From contig CAMIIY010000176.1 in NCBI GenBank assembly GCA_946221045.1, positions 1 to 5,147 of the forward strand: a stretch of 5,147 bases of DNA, in the 5' to 3' direction. The notes under the pieces are model-generated. The model was not told where the DNA came from. It ran no database searches and saw only the letters and a program-made list of their open reading frames with translations. Positions within the stretch are counted from its first letter, which is position 1. Each line of letters begins with the position of its first letter. The DNA comes from an uncultured Oceanospirillaceae bacterium. GTDB taxonomy: Bacteria > Pseudomonadota > Gammaproteobacteria > Pseudomonadales > Balneatricaceae. The translations under genes and the position numbers were made by a program. Shown piece by piece: positions 1 to 5,147 of the stretch.

Positions 1-952
1 CGCTGCTGCAGTGTGACTTAAGGGCGGTTGATGCCTTGGGCGGCACCAGGTGGTCAAAGCTGCCAAAAATATTCAGTACGGGTTGGGTGATATTGTTCAG
101 ATCAACCTGTTTTGGCCCAATCTGAGCTGAACCCTTAATGAGTCGGTTTTCCTGAAAAAACTGGGTAATAAATTCCCGAAAGGCTTCACCGGCCTGATCC
201 GGGCTGTCATAGATCCAGCGTTCCATTCTCAGGAAGCTCAAAGCGCTTTCTTCATTTTCGAGCTGGTTCGGCATGCCCAGATTTTTTTGCAATCCCAGTC
301 GCATGGGCATCAGCGAGTTGTATGAGTCGTTCAGCATACTGCCCGGAATATTGCCGTAGGTCTGCACCGCAAGATCGGCATCGACATATTTGGCCAGGTG
401 ATAGAGCAGGTTATCCTCGGTCTGAAAATCCACCGGCGTAACCATGGTAATCAGGTTTTTGATTTTATCTGGATTAAGGGCGGTATAGCACAGGCTGAAA
501 GTACCACCCTGACAAATTCCCAGCAGGTTGGTCTGATTGCTACCTGCATGCAGGCATACCTGATCTACAGCGTTGTTCAGGTATTCATTGATGTAATCAT
601 CAAGATCCAGATAACGGTCTGCTGCATCCGGGTAGCCCCAGTCAATCAGATAGACATCCAGCCCCAGTTCGAGTAACCGCTTAAGCATTGAGCGCTTCGG
701 TTCCAGATCAATCATGTAAGGGCGGTTTACCAGAGCGTAGCTGATCAGCAGGGGAGTTTTGCAGGCTTTTTTACCCGTTGCTTGGTAATAGCGCAGCGAG
801 AATTTGTCCTGCCTGTACAGCACCTCGAAGGGGGTCTGTTCAACATCCACCTCTTTTATCTGTAGCAGGGTGCTATAGCTTTTAAGTAGTTTGCGATTGA
901 ACTCGAACAGTTCGTCAGCAACGATAACCGGATCCAGGTCTAACTGGCTCAT
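1..952 (-). CDS. phaC: Class III PHA synthase catalytic subunit PhaC (3' end cut by window edge)
   Basis: This is the catalytic subunit of a class III polyhydroxyalkanoate synthase. It joins (R)-3-hydroxyacyl-CoA units into PHA at the surface of cytoplasmic granules and works as a complex with PhaE. The visible 317 residues form an alpha/beta-hydrolase fold protein. The lipase-like box GICQGG carries the nucleophile Cys147, and GSFDHLVPP carries the catalytic Asp300. The family motif DWGYP lies at residues 104-108. Class III PhaC proteins are about 355 residues long (A. vinosum: Cys149, Asp302, His331), so roughly 38 C-terminal residues, including the expected His near 329, lie outside the window. 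The ATG at 952 overlaps the phaE stop as ATGA and follows a strong AAAGGAGG site nine bases upstream, so the two genes are probably translationally coupled. No frameshift or internal stop is seen. The short N-terminal region and the paired phaE separate it from class I and II enzymes. Confidence 0.96.
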   Translation of the reverse strand, partial: MSQLDLDPVIVADELFEFNRKLLKSYSTLLQIKEVDVEQTPFEVLYRQDKFSLRYYQATGKKACKTPLLISYALVNRPYMIDLEPKRSMLKRLLELGLDVYLIDWGYPDAADRYLDLDDYINEYLNNAVDQVCLHAGSNQTNLLGICQGGTFSLCYTALNPDKIKNLITMVTPVDFQTEDNLLYHLAKYVDADLAVQTYGNIPGSMLNDSYNSLMPMRLGLQKNLGMPNQLENEESALSFLRMERWIYDSPDQAGEAFREFITQFFQENRLIKGSAQIGPKQVDLNNITQPVLNIFGSFDHLVPPKASTALKSHCSS

Positions 953-1941
953 GCCTCAGAGCCTCCTTTGGCTGCGCGCAGTGCTGAAACCTCTTTCTTC
1001 AGAGATGCGATCTCTTTCTGCATTGATTTAATCAGTGCAGCGGTATTGTGTTGCTGGATCTCCAGCAGTTGCTGCTGCATCTGCTGAAATTCGCGCTGAG
1101 TAACCCGCATCTCTTTGCGCATCTGGTGCTGACGCTTCAGGGCTGTGTCCAGTCCTCGTCGTGTAGCGAGACCAACCGACTGAAAGTGCACATCCCGCAC
1201 ATCCTGCACAAACTTTCTTAGTTGCATCAGTGCGTTGCTGATACGGCCATGAGCGCGCTGGTAGCTATCGGTCAGTACGGTTTTGGAATAGGCTGACTCG
1301 TATGCATCTACCCAACGGTCATGCAATGACTGCAGGCTGGTGATTTTTGCTTCAGAAGCAGTCAGGTGCTCAAGTAACTCTGTGCTGGCGAGCTGATTGA
1401 TGGAGTTGTAATGCTTGATGTAATCATTCAGGGCTTCCTGATGTTCCAGCATCAGTTTCAGTGCTTCACGCAGTTGTTGCTGGGTTTCCTGATGGCTACC
1501 AACAACCGGGGTTTCCAGCAGGCTTTTAACGCCACTGACAAAGGGATTTTCAAACAGCAGGTCATCCCGGAAGCTGTGGCTTTTGAATAAGGAGGCAACC
1601 TGCTCCGGTACCTGCCACTGTTGCAACAACAGCTCGGTGGTCTGTTTCTGGATGTAATTCTGGAATTGCAGTACGGCATCATTCAGGCTGGAATCTTCCC
1701 CGCCTCTGTACTGACGCAGAACTTCTTCCCCGTATTCGGTAAAGTTTTTCGCCTGAGCACCCAGTACCGAAAGTAATTGTGAAAACTGTCTGGGACCTTC
1801 CTGATTCAGAGTTGACTGGGCATGAGTCATCCACTCCTGCCAATCATCGGGGGATACGGCAGGCTTTCCATCGGCAAGCTGGGACCAATATGCCTGCTGC
1901 GCGTCCAATAATGCTTTGATCTGCGATGCGCTGCTATCCAT
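949..1941 (-). CDS. phaE: Class III PHA synthase subunit PhaE
   Basis: PhaE is the non-catalytic partner of class III PHA synthase. It binds and activates PhaC, and the family also takes part in granule assembly. The 330-residue product is helical and rich in Gln, Leu and Glu, with no signal peptide or membrane segment. A family-like block at about residues 205-245 (LHDRWVDAYESAY around Trp210, then a helix with NALMQLRKF) is followed by an ATRRGLDTALKRQHQMRKE stretch that matches the usual P-S/T-R...L..R..E.R region. Residues of about 265-322 look like a long coiled coil, and the protein ends in a short basic, Ala-rich tail (ALRAAKGG). I chose the ATG at 1941 because AAAGG (1948-1952) sits six bases upstream. 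An in-frame TTG at 1947 would touch that site directly. The stop overlaps the phaC start by four bases. PhaE proteins diverge strongly, so the assignment rests on these motifs together with the adjacent phaC. Confidence 0.93.
   Translation of the reverse strand: MDSSASQIKALLDAQQAYWSQLADGKPAVSPDDWQEWMTHAQSTLNQEGPRQFSQLLSVLGAQAKNFTEYGEEVLRQYRGGEDSSLNDAVLQFQNYIQKQTTELLLQQWQVPEQVASLFKSHSFRDDLLFENPFVSGVKSLLETPVVGSHQETQQQLREALKLMLEHQEALNDYIKHYNSINQLASTELLEHLTASEAKITSLQSLHDRWVDAYESAYSKTVLTDSYQRAHGRISNALMQLRKFVQDVRDVHFQSVGLATRRGLDTALKRQHQMRKEMRVTQREFQQMQQQLLEIQQHNTAALIKSMQKEIASLKKEVSALRAAKGGSEA
962..969 (-). promoter_or_regulatory. Ribosome binding site for phaC inside phaE
   Basis: On the minus strand this reads AAAGGAGG, an almost perfect anti-16S match, nine bases before the phaC ATG. 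It lies within the last codons of phaE. It fixes the phaC start and suggests that phaC can initiate strongly on its own as well as by coupling to phaE termination. Confidence 0.8.
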
Positions 1942-1998
1942 GGGCAACCTTTGTTATATGAGCAACCAGTGTAACGCTTGTATATTGCATCCATCTTA
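1942..1998 (-). other. Short lysR-phaE intergenic gap
   Basis: These 57 bases separate the regulator stop from phaE in the same orientation. They hold the phaE ribosome binding site (AAAGG, 1948-1952) and two copies of GCAACC in plus-strand reading (1944-1949 and 1962-1967), which are probably chance. A TATAAC hexamer at 1953-1958 lacks a good -35 and would start transcription inside the ribosome binding site. No hairpin followed by a T run is visible, so read-through from lysR into phaEC is possible. A promoter within the end of lysR is equally possible. Confidence 0.4.
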
Positions 1999-2895
1999 TT
2001 ACAACTGAGAAATGGGTTGTACCTGTCTATTGTCTGATCGCAGAATTTCCAGCAATTTGTTTGCCGCGTTTGAAAGGGTGCGGTTGCGATGCACGATGGC
2101 ACCCAGCGGACGCATAACCGGGGTGGCAGCTACCGGCAAGACACACAGATCCGGTGTGATCAGGGATTCAGGCAGCAGACTCCAGCCCAGACCGATAGAG
2201 ACCATCATCCGGATCGTGTCGAGATAGTTCGTCGACATGCTGACATCCAGTTTCAGTTTGTGTTCGGCAAACAGCGCCTCTACCAATTGCCGGGTGAAGG
2301 TATTGCTACTGGGCAGAATGGCCGGGTAAGCGGTCAGTTCCGTAAGTTGCAGCTCGGTTGACTGGCTTAGTGGGTGGGTGGGCGAGACCACGTAATTCAG
2401 TTGATCTTCCCAGATCAGTTCAGAATGGATATTGCTGTCAGGGTCAGGCGAGAGAGTAATCAGAGCCAGTTCCAGTTCACCCTTGAGTACCCCTTCATAG
2501 GCCACCTCCGACTCAGCAAAGTGCAGGTCCAGCTTTACCTCTGGATAGGTTTCTATGAACTGCTGTAATAAAGGAGGCAGCCGGTGCAAGCTTATGTGAT
2601 GACTGGTGGCCAGAGATAATGTGCCGGTTACGCTGCCGGAGAGGTTATCCAGCGCACGCCGGGCGTCATCCAGTTCAACCAGAACCTGCATGGCCCTTGG
2701 TAACAGGGTTTGGCCTGCTTCGGTCAGTGACACTGTGCGTCCGATGCGGTCAAACAAACGGCAGTCCAGTTGTTGTTCAAGCAGGGCGATGCGTTTGCTG
2801 ATCGCTGATTGAGTCAGATAGAGCTGATCAGCGGCCTTTGAAAATGACGCAAGCTGCGCCACGCTGATGAAAGCCTGTAAAGCACTGGTGTCCAT
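1999..2895 (-). CDS. LysR-type transcriptional regulator divergent from leuCD
   Basis: This is a full-length LysR-family DNA-binding regulator of 298 residues, typical for the family. The N-terminal winged helix-turn-helix spans about residues 3-62. Its HTH core is around residues 17-36 (SFSKAADQLYLTQSAISKRI), followed by the classic LEQQLDCRLFDR and LTEAGQTLLPRA segments. A linker helix follows to about residue 86. The periplasmic-binding-protein-like effector domain starts at GTLSLATSH (about 91) and includes the conserved SIGLGWSLLPESL (233-245). The ATG at 2895 follows GGGGA at a five-base spacing. The gene diverges from leuC across 146 bases that contain a LysR-type dyad, so control of leuCD and of itself is the likely role. 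This is inferred from position. The effector is unknown; a leucine-pathway intermediate would be a reasonable guess. It is not LeuO-like by anything visible. phaEC follows 57 bases downstream in the same direction. Confidence 0.95.
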   Translation of the reverse strand: MDTSALQAFISVAQLASFSKAADQLYLTQSAISKRIALLEQQLDCRLFDRIGRTVSLTEAGQTLLPRAMQVLVELDDARRALDNLSGSVTGTLSLATSHHISLHRLPPLLQQFIETYPEVKLDLHFAESEVAYEGVLKGELELALITLSPDPDSNIHSELIWEDQLNYVVSPTHPLSQSTELQLTELTAYPAILPSSNTFTRQLVEALFAEHKLKLDVSMSTNYLDTIRMMVSIGLGWSLLPESLITPDLCVLPVAATPVMRPLGAIVHRNRTLSNAANKLLEILRSDNRQVQPISQL

Positions 2896-2924
2896 GATAT
2901 TCCCCGGCCAACGTTTAACTATGT

Positions 2925-2939
2925 ATTCTAGTATGGAAT
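2925..2939. promoter_or_regulatory. Candidate LysR-family operator (ATTC-N7-GAAT dyad)
   Basis: The sequence ATTCTAGTATGGAAT is an interrupted dyad that contains the T-N11-A pattern typical of LysR-family recognition sites (T2926, A2938). It lies in the lysR-leuC divergent gap. Its centre at about 2932 is close to -65 of the predicted leuC start and overlaps the predicted lysR start, which is the usual layout for activation of the target gene and self-repression. The T-N11-A pattern is common in AT-rich DNA, so this stays a prediction. Confidence 0.45.
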
Positions 2940-2943
2940 TAAA

Positions 2944-2973
2944 ACTATAAAAATTATGAATTTGTTTTGTGAA
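2944..2973 (-). promoter_or_regulatory. Candidate sigma70 promoter for lysR
   Basis: On the minus strand, TTCACA (2968-2973, five of six to consensus) and TATAGT (2944-2949, five of six) are separated by 18 bases. Transcription would begin near 2937, leaving a leader of about 40 bases before the lysR ATG at 2895. The predicted start falls inside the candidate operator. Confidence 0.45.
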
Positions 2974-2990
2974 TGGCCTTTAACTAAGAT
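2962..2990 (+). promoter_or_regulatory. Weak candidate sigma70 promoter for leuCD
   Basis: TTGTTT (2962-2967) and TAAGAT (2985-2990) are spaced by exactly 17 bases. Both match consensus only partly (three and four of six), as expected for an activator-dependent promoter. Initiation near 2997 would give a leader of about 45 bases. An AATT-ATG-AATT element (2952-2962) touches the -35 and could be the secondary LysR-family contact site. A TATAAA at 2946-2951 is a better -10 but has no -35 at a suitable distance. Confidence 0.35.
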
Positions 2991-3041
2991 GGCGGCTTGC
3001 CAATTAAGCTGCCGCAAAGGTGGTCGAGTACGAGGTGTTAT

Positions 3042-4463
3042 ATGGCTGGTCAGACGTTATACGACAAATTATTTGCGTCCCACTTGGTGCGCAGCAATGA
3101 AGATGGCAGTTCGCTGATCTATATCGATCGTCAACTGCTGCATGAAGTGACATCCCCACAGGCGTTTGAAGGCCTGCGCATGGCCGGACGTAAACCCTGG
3201 CGCATTGATGCCAATCTTGCAACGCCTGACCATAACGTTCCGACCACCCAGCGCAGTGGTGGTGTGTCTGAAATTGCGGATCCGGTCTCCAAGATTCAGG
3301 TGATTACGCTGGATGAGAACTGTGACGATTTCGGCATCCTTGAATTCAAGATGAATGATGTACGTCAGGGCATTGTGCATGTGGTTGGTCCGGAGCAGGG
3401 CGCGACTCTGCCGGGTACCACAGTGGTCTGTGGTGATTCCCATACCGCTACCCACGGTGCGTTTGGCGCACTGGCGCACGGCATTGGCACATCTGAAGTT
3501 GAGCATGTACTGGCGACACAGTGCCTGATCACCAAAAAAATGAAAAACATGCTGGTGCGTGTCGATGGCCAGCTTGGTGCGGGTGTGACTGCGAAAGATA
3601 TCGTGCTGCATGTGATTGGCAAAATCGGCACAGCCGGAGGTATCGGTTATGCAATCGAATTTGGCGGTGAGGCGATCCAGGCATTGTCCATGGATGGCCG
3701 TATGACTATCTGTAATATGGCCATTGAAGCTGGCGCCCGTGTAGGCCTGGTGGCCGTCGATCAGACCACCATCGACTATGTAGAAGGTCGTCCCTTTGCG
3801 CCCAAGGGTGCACAGTGGGATGCCGCTGTATCTGCCTGGCGTGACCTGGTATCAGATGCCGATGCTGTGTTTGATACAGTGGTTGAGATCAAGGCAGCAG
3901 ACATCGAACCTCAGGTGACCTGGGGGACCTCACCGGAAATGGTGGTGGGGGTGAATGCTCAGGTACCGAATCCGGCCAATGAAACTGATCCGGTTAAAAT
4001 TGAAGGCATGAAGCGTGCTCTGGAATACATGGGTCTTCAGGCAGGGCAGGCAATCTCTGATATTCATCTGGATCGTGTATTTATCGGTTCATGCACCAAT
4101 TCACGCATTGAAGACCTGCGGGCGGCTGCCGAGGTGGTAAAAGGCAGAAAAGTCGCTGCAACCATCAAGCAGGCGTTAGTGGTTCCCGGCTCTGGCCTGG
4201 TGAAAGCGCAGGCTGAGCAGGAAGGCCTGGACCAGATCTTTATCGATGCCGGCCTTGAGTGGCGTGAGCCTGGTTGCTCCATGTGCCTGGCGATGAATCC
4301 AGATAAATTGGGTGCAGGTGAGCACTGTGCATCGACATCAAACCGTAATTTCGAAGGCCGTCAGGGTTTCGGTGGTCGCACGCATCTGGTCAGTCCAGCG
4401 ATGGCTGCCGCTGCTGCCGTTGCGGGCCATTTTGTTGATGTTCGCACATTGGGCAATCAGTAA
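3042..4463 (+). CDS. leuC: 3-isopropylmalate dehydratase large subunit LeuC
   Basis: LeuC is the large subunit of isopropylmalate isomerase. With LeuD it converts 2-isopropylmalate to 3-isopropylmalate through dehydration and rehydration, the second step of leucine synthesis in the cytoplasm. It is 473 residues long, close to the E. coli protein (466). Family signatures include [16 protein letters not shown] at the N-terminus, the TPDHNVPTT block (residues 61-69), [22 protein letters not shown] (131-152), IGSCTNSR (348-355) and [12 protein letters not shown] (410-421). The three cysteines expected to bind the [4Fe-4S] cluster are Cys351, Cys412 and Cys415. The C-terminal NRNFEGRQG is also intact. 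I chose the ATG at 3042 because GAGG (3032-3035) lies six bases upstream and the product begins with the conserved MAGxTLYDKL. An upstream in-frame TTG at 2997 would add 15 unconserved residues. leuD follows after 17 bases, so the two are probably one operon. Confidence 0.99.
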   Translation: MAGQTLYDKLFASHLVRSNEDGSSLIYIDRQLLHEVTSPQAFEGLRMAGRKPWRIDANLATPDHNVPTTQRSGGVSEIADPVSKIQVITLDENCDDFGILEFKMNDVRQGIVHVVGPEQGATLPGTTVVCGDSHTATHGAFGALAHGIGTSEVEHVLATQCLITKKMKNMLVRVDGQLGAGVTAKDIVLHVIGKIGTAGGIGYAIEFGGEAIQALSMDGRMTICNMAIEAGARVGLVAVDQTTIDYVEGRPFAPKGAQWDAAVSAWRDLVSDADAVFDTVVEIKAADIEPQVTWGTSPEMVVGVNAQVPNPANETDPVKIEGMKRALEYMGLQAGQAISDIHLDRVFIGSCTNSRIEDLRAAAEVVKGRKVAATIKQALVVPGSGLVKAQAEQEGLDQIFIDAGLEWREPGCSMCLAMNPDKLGAGEHCASTSNRNFEGRQGFGGRTHLVSPAMAAAAAVAGHFVDVRTLGNQ

Positions 4464-4480
4464 GGTTTCGAGGAGAGAGT

Positions 4481-5113
4481 ATGAAAGCGTTTACCCAGCA
4501 TACTGGTATTGCCGCGCCGATGGACCGTGCCAACGTCGATACCGATATGATTATCCCCAAGCAGTTTCTGAAGTCGATCAAACGTACCGGCTTTGGCAAA
4601 AACCTGTTTGATGAGCTGCGTTATCTGGATGAAGGTCAGCCGGATCAGGAGTGTACCGGTCGCCCGCTTAATGAAAAATTTGTTTTGAATCAGTCTCGCT
4701 ATAAGGGCGCAAGCATCCTGCTGGCACGGGAAAACTTTGGCTGTGGTTCAAGCCGTGAGCATGCGCCATGGGCACTGGATGATTATGGATTCCGTAGTGT
4801 AATTGCCCCGAGCTTTGCTGAAATTTTTTATAACAATTGCTTTAAGAATGGAATATTACCTATTGTTTTAAAAGAAGAAGAGGTTGATATTCTTTTCCGC
4901 GAAGTTGCTGCAAGCGAAGGTTATGAGCTAACCATTGATCTTGATAAGCAGTGTGTTGTCACGCCAACGGGCGCAGAGATGGCCTTTGAAATTGATGCCT
5001 TCCGCAAGCACTGCCTGCTGAATGGTCTGGATGATATCGGGCTGACAATGAAAAAGGCGCCCTCGATCGATGCCTACGAGGATCAGATGGCGCAGGCCCG
5101 TCCTTGGGTCTAA
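4481..5113 (+). CDS. leuD: 3-isopropylmalate dehydratase small subunit LeuD
   Basis: LeuD is the small subunit of isopropylmalate isomerase. It supplies the swivelling domain that closes the substrate site over the LeuC iron-sulfur cluster. At 210 residues it matches the normal length of the bacterial LeuD type that pairs with a separate LeuC. Visible signatures are the N-terminal [14 protein letters not shown] (residues 18-31), [16 protein letters not shown] (84-99) and the [22 protein letters not shown] region (106-127). The ATG at 4481 follows AGGAG (4471-4475) at a five-base spacing, and only 17 bases separate it from the leuC stop. The frame is intact. A stretch at 4820-4896 is strikingly AT-rich (17 G or C in 77 bases) compared with the rest of the gene, yet it still encodes normal family sequence. 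In Pseudomonas relatives leuB lies soon downstream; that region is outside this window. Confidence 0.98.
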   Translation: MKAFTQHTGIAAPMDRANVDTDMIIPKQFLKSIKRTGFGKNLFDELRYLDEGQPDQECTGRPLNEKFVLNQSRYKGASILLARENFGCGSSREHAPWALDDYGFRSVIAPSFAEIFYNNCFKNGILPIVLKEEEVDILFREVAASEGYELTIDLDKQCVVTPTGAEMAFEIDAFRKHCLLNGLDDIGLTMKKAPSIDAYEDQMAQARPWV

Positions 5114-5118
5114 GGGCC

Positions 5119-5147
5119 GCAGCGCTTTTGTGGCTACTGAGCGCCGC
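5119..5147 (+). other. Imperfect inverted repeat after leuD, cut by window edge
   Basis: Bases 5119-5127 can pair with 5139-5147 (one A-C mismatch, one T-G wobble, 11-base loop). It begins six bases after the leuD stop. It could be the stem of a terminator or a processing hairpin, but any following T run would lie outside the window, so this is weak. Confidence 0.2.

Noticed and set aside
398..676. A 92-codon open frame on the plus strand inside phaC
   Set aside because: It is antisense to the catalytic region of PhaC, and its product shows no recognisable family feature.
1942..1947. A TTG start that would lengthen PhaE by two residues
   Set aside because: The AAAGG site would directly abut this codon, whereas the ATG at 1941 has normal six-base spacing.
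1953..1958. A TATAAC -10-like hexamer before phaE on the minus strand
   Set aside because: No suitable -35 is present, and transcription would start within the phaE ribosome binding site.
1944..1967. Two GCAACC copies in the lysR-phaE gap as a possible regulatory repeat
   Set aside because: Two six-base matches in a short gap are easily chance, and one overlaps the phaE start region.
2997..3041. A TTG start that would lengthen LeuC by 15 residues
   Set aside because: The added residues are not family-like, and the ATG at 3042 has its own ribosome binding site and the conserved N-terminus.
2956..3041. A possible leucine leader peptide and attenuator before leuC, starting at ATG 2956
   Set aside because: The reading frame has only scattered Leu codons, runs on into leuC without stopping in the leader, and no terminator hairpin with a T run is visible.
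3069..3611. A 180-codon open frame on the minus strand inside leuC
   Set aside because: It lies fully antisense to clearly conserved LeuC sequence, and its product (Cys- and His-rich, no recognisable domain) looks like a frame shadow.
4312..4611. A 99-codon plus-strand open frame spanning the leuC-leuD junction
   Set aside because: It overlaps the conserved ends of both genes in another frame, and both real genes have better starts and family matches.

Overview
The window looks like ordinary chromosome from a gammaproteobacterium. The protein signatures and the arrangement (a LysR-type regulator divergent from leuC-leuD, as in Pseudomonas and its relatives) fit a marine Oceanospirillales- or Pseudomonadales-like organism. 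The two-subunit class III polyhydroxyalkanoate (PHA) synthase shows that it can store carbon. The genus cannot be fixed from sequence alone. No mobile element, phage gene, RNA gene or CRISPR array was seen.

The left half is on the minus strand and reads right to left: a LysR-family regulator (1999-2895), phaE (949-1941), and phaC (952 down to the left edge, cut off). phaE and phaC overlap by four bases (ATGA), and a strong ribosome binding site for phaC lies inside the end of phaE. Together they make the PhaE-PhaC synthase, which polymerises (R)-3-hydroxyacyl-CoA into PHA granules. The part of PhaC inside the window shows the catalytic Cys147 and Asp300. The catalytic His should lie about 12 residues beyond the left edge.

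The right half is on the plus strand: leuC (3042-4463) and leuD (4481-5113), 17 bases apart. They are the large and small subunits of 3-isopropylmalate dehydratase, the second step of leucine synthesis. All three iron-sulfur cysteines of LeuC are present. The window ends 34 bases after leuD.

A 146-base AT-rich gap (2896-3041) separates lysR from leuC. It holds a fair promoter candidate for lysR, a weaker one for leuC, and an ATTC-N7-GAAT dyad with the T-N11-A form of a LysR-family operator. The dyad centre falls near -65 of the predicted leuC start, so the regulator probably controls leuCD and itself. Whether it also affects phaEC, which lies 57 bases downstream of it with no clear promoter of its own, is an open question.

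No undescribed system was found. The points most worth checking are the operator geometry, the lysR-phaEC junction, and a short, very AT-rich patch inside leuD.
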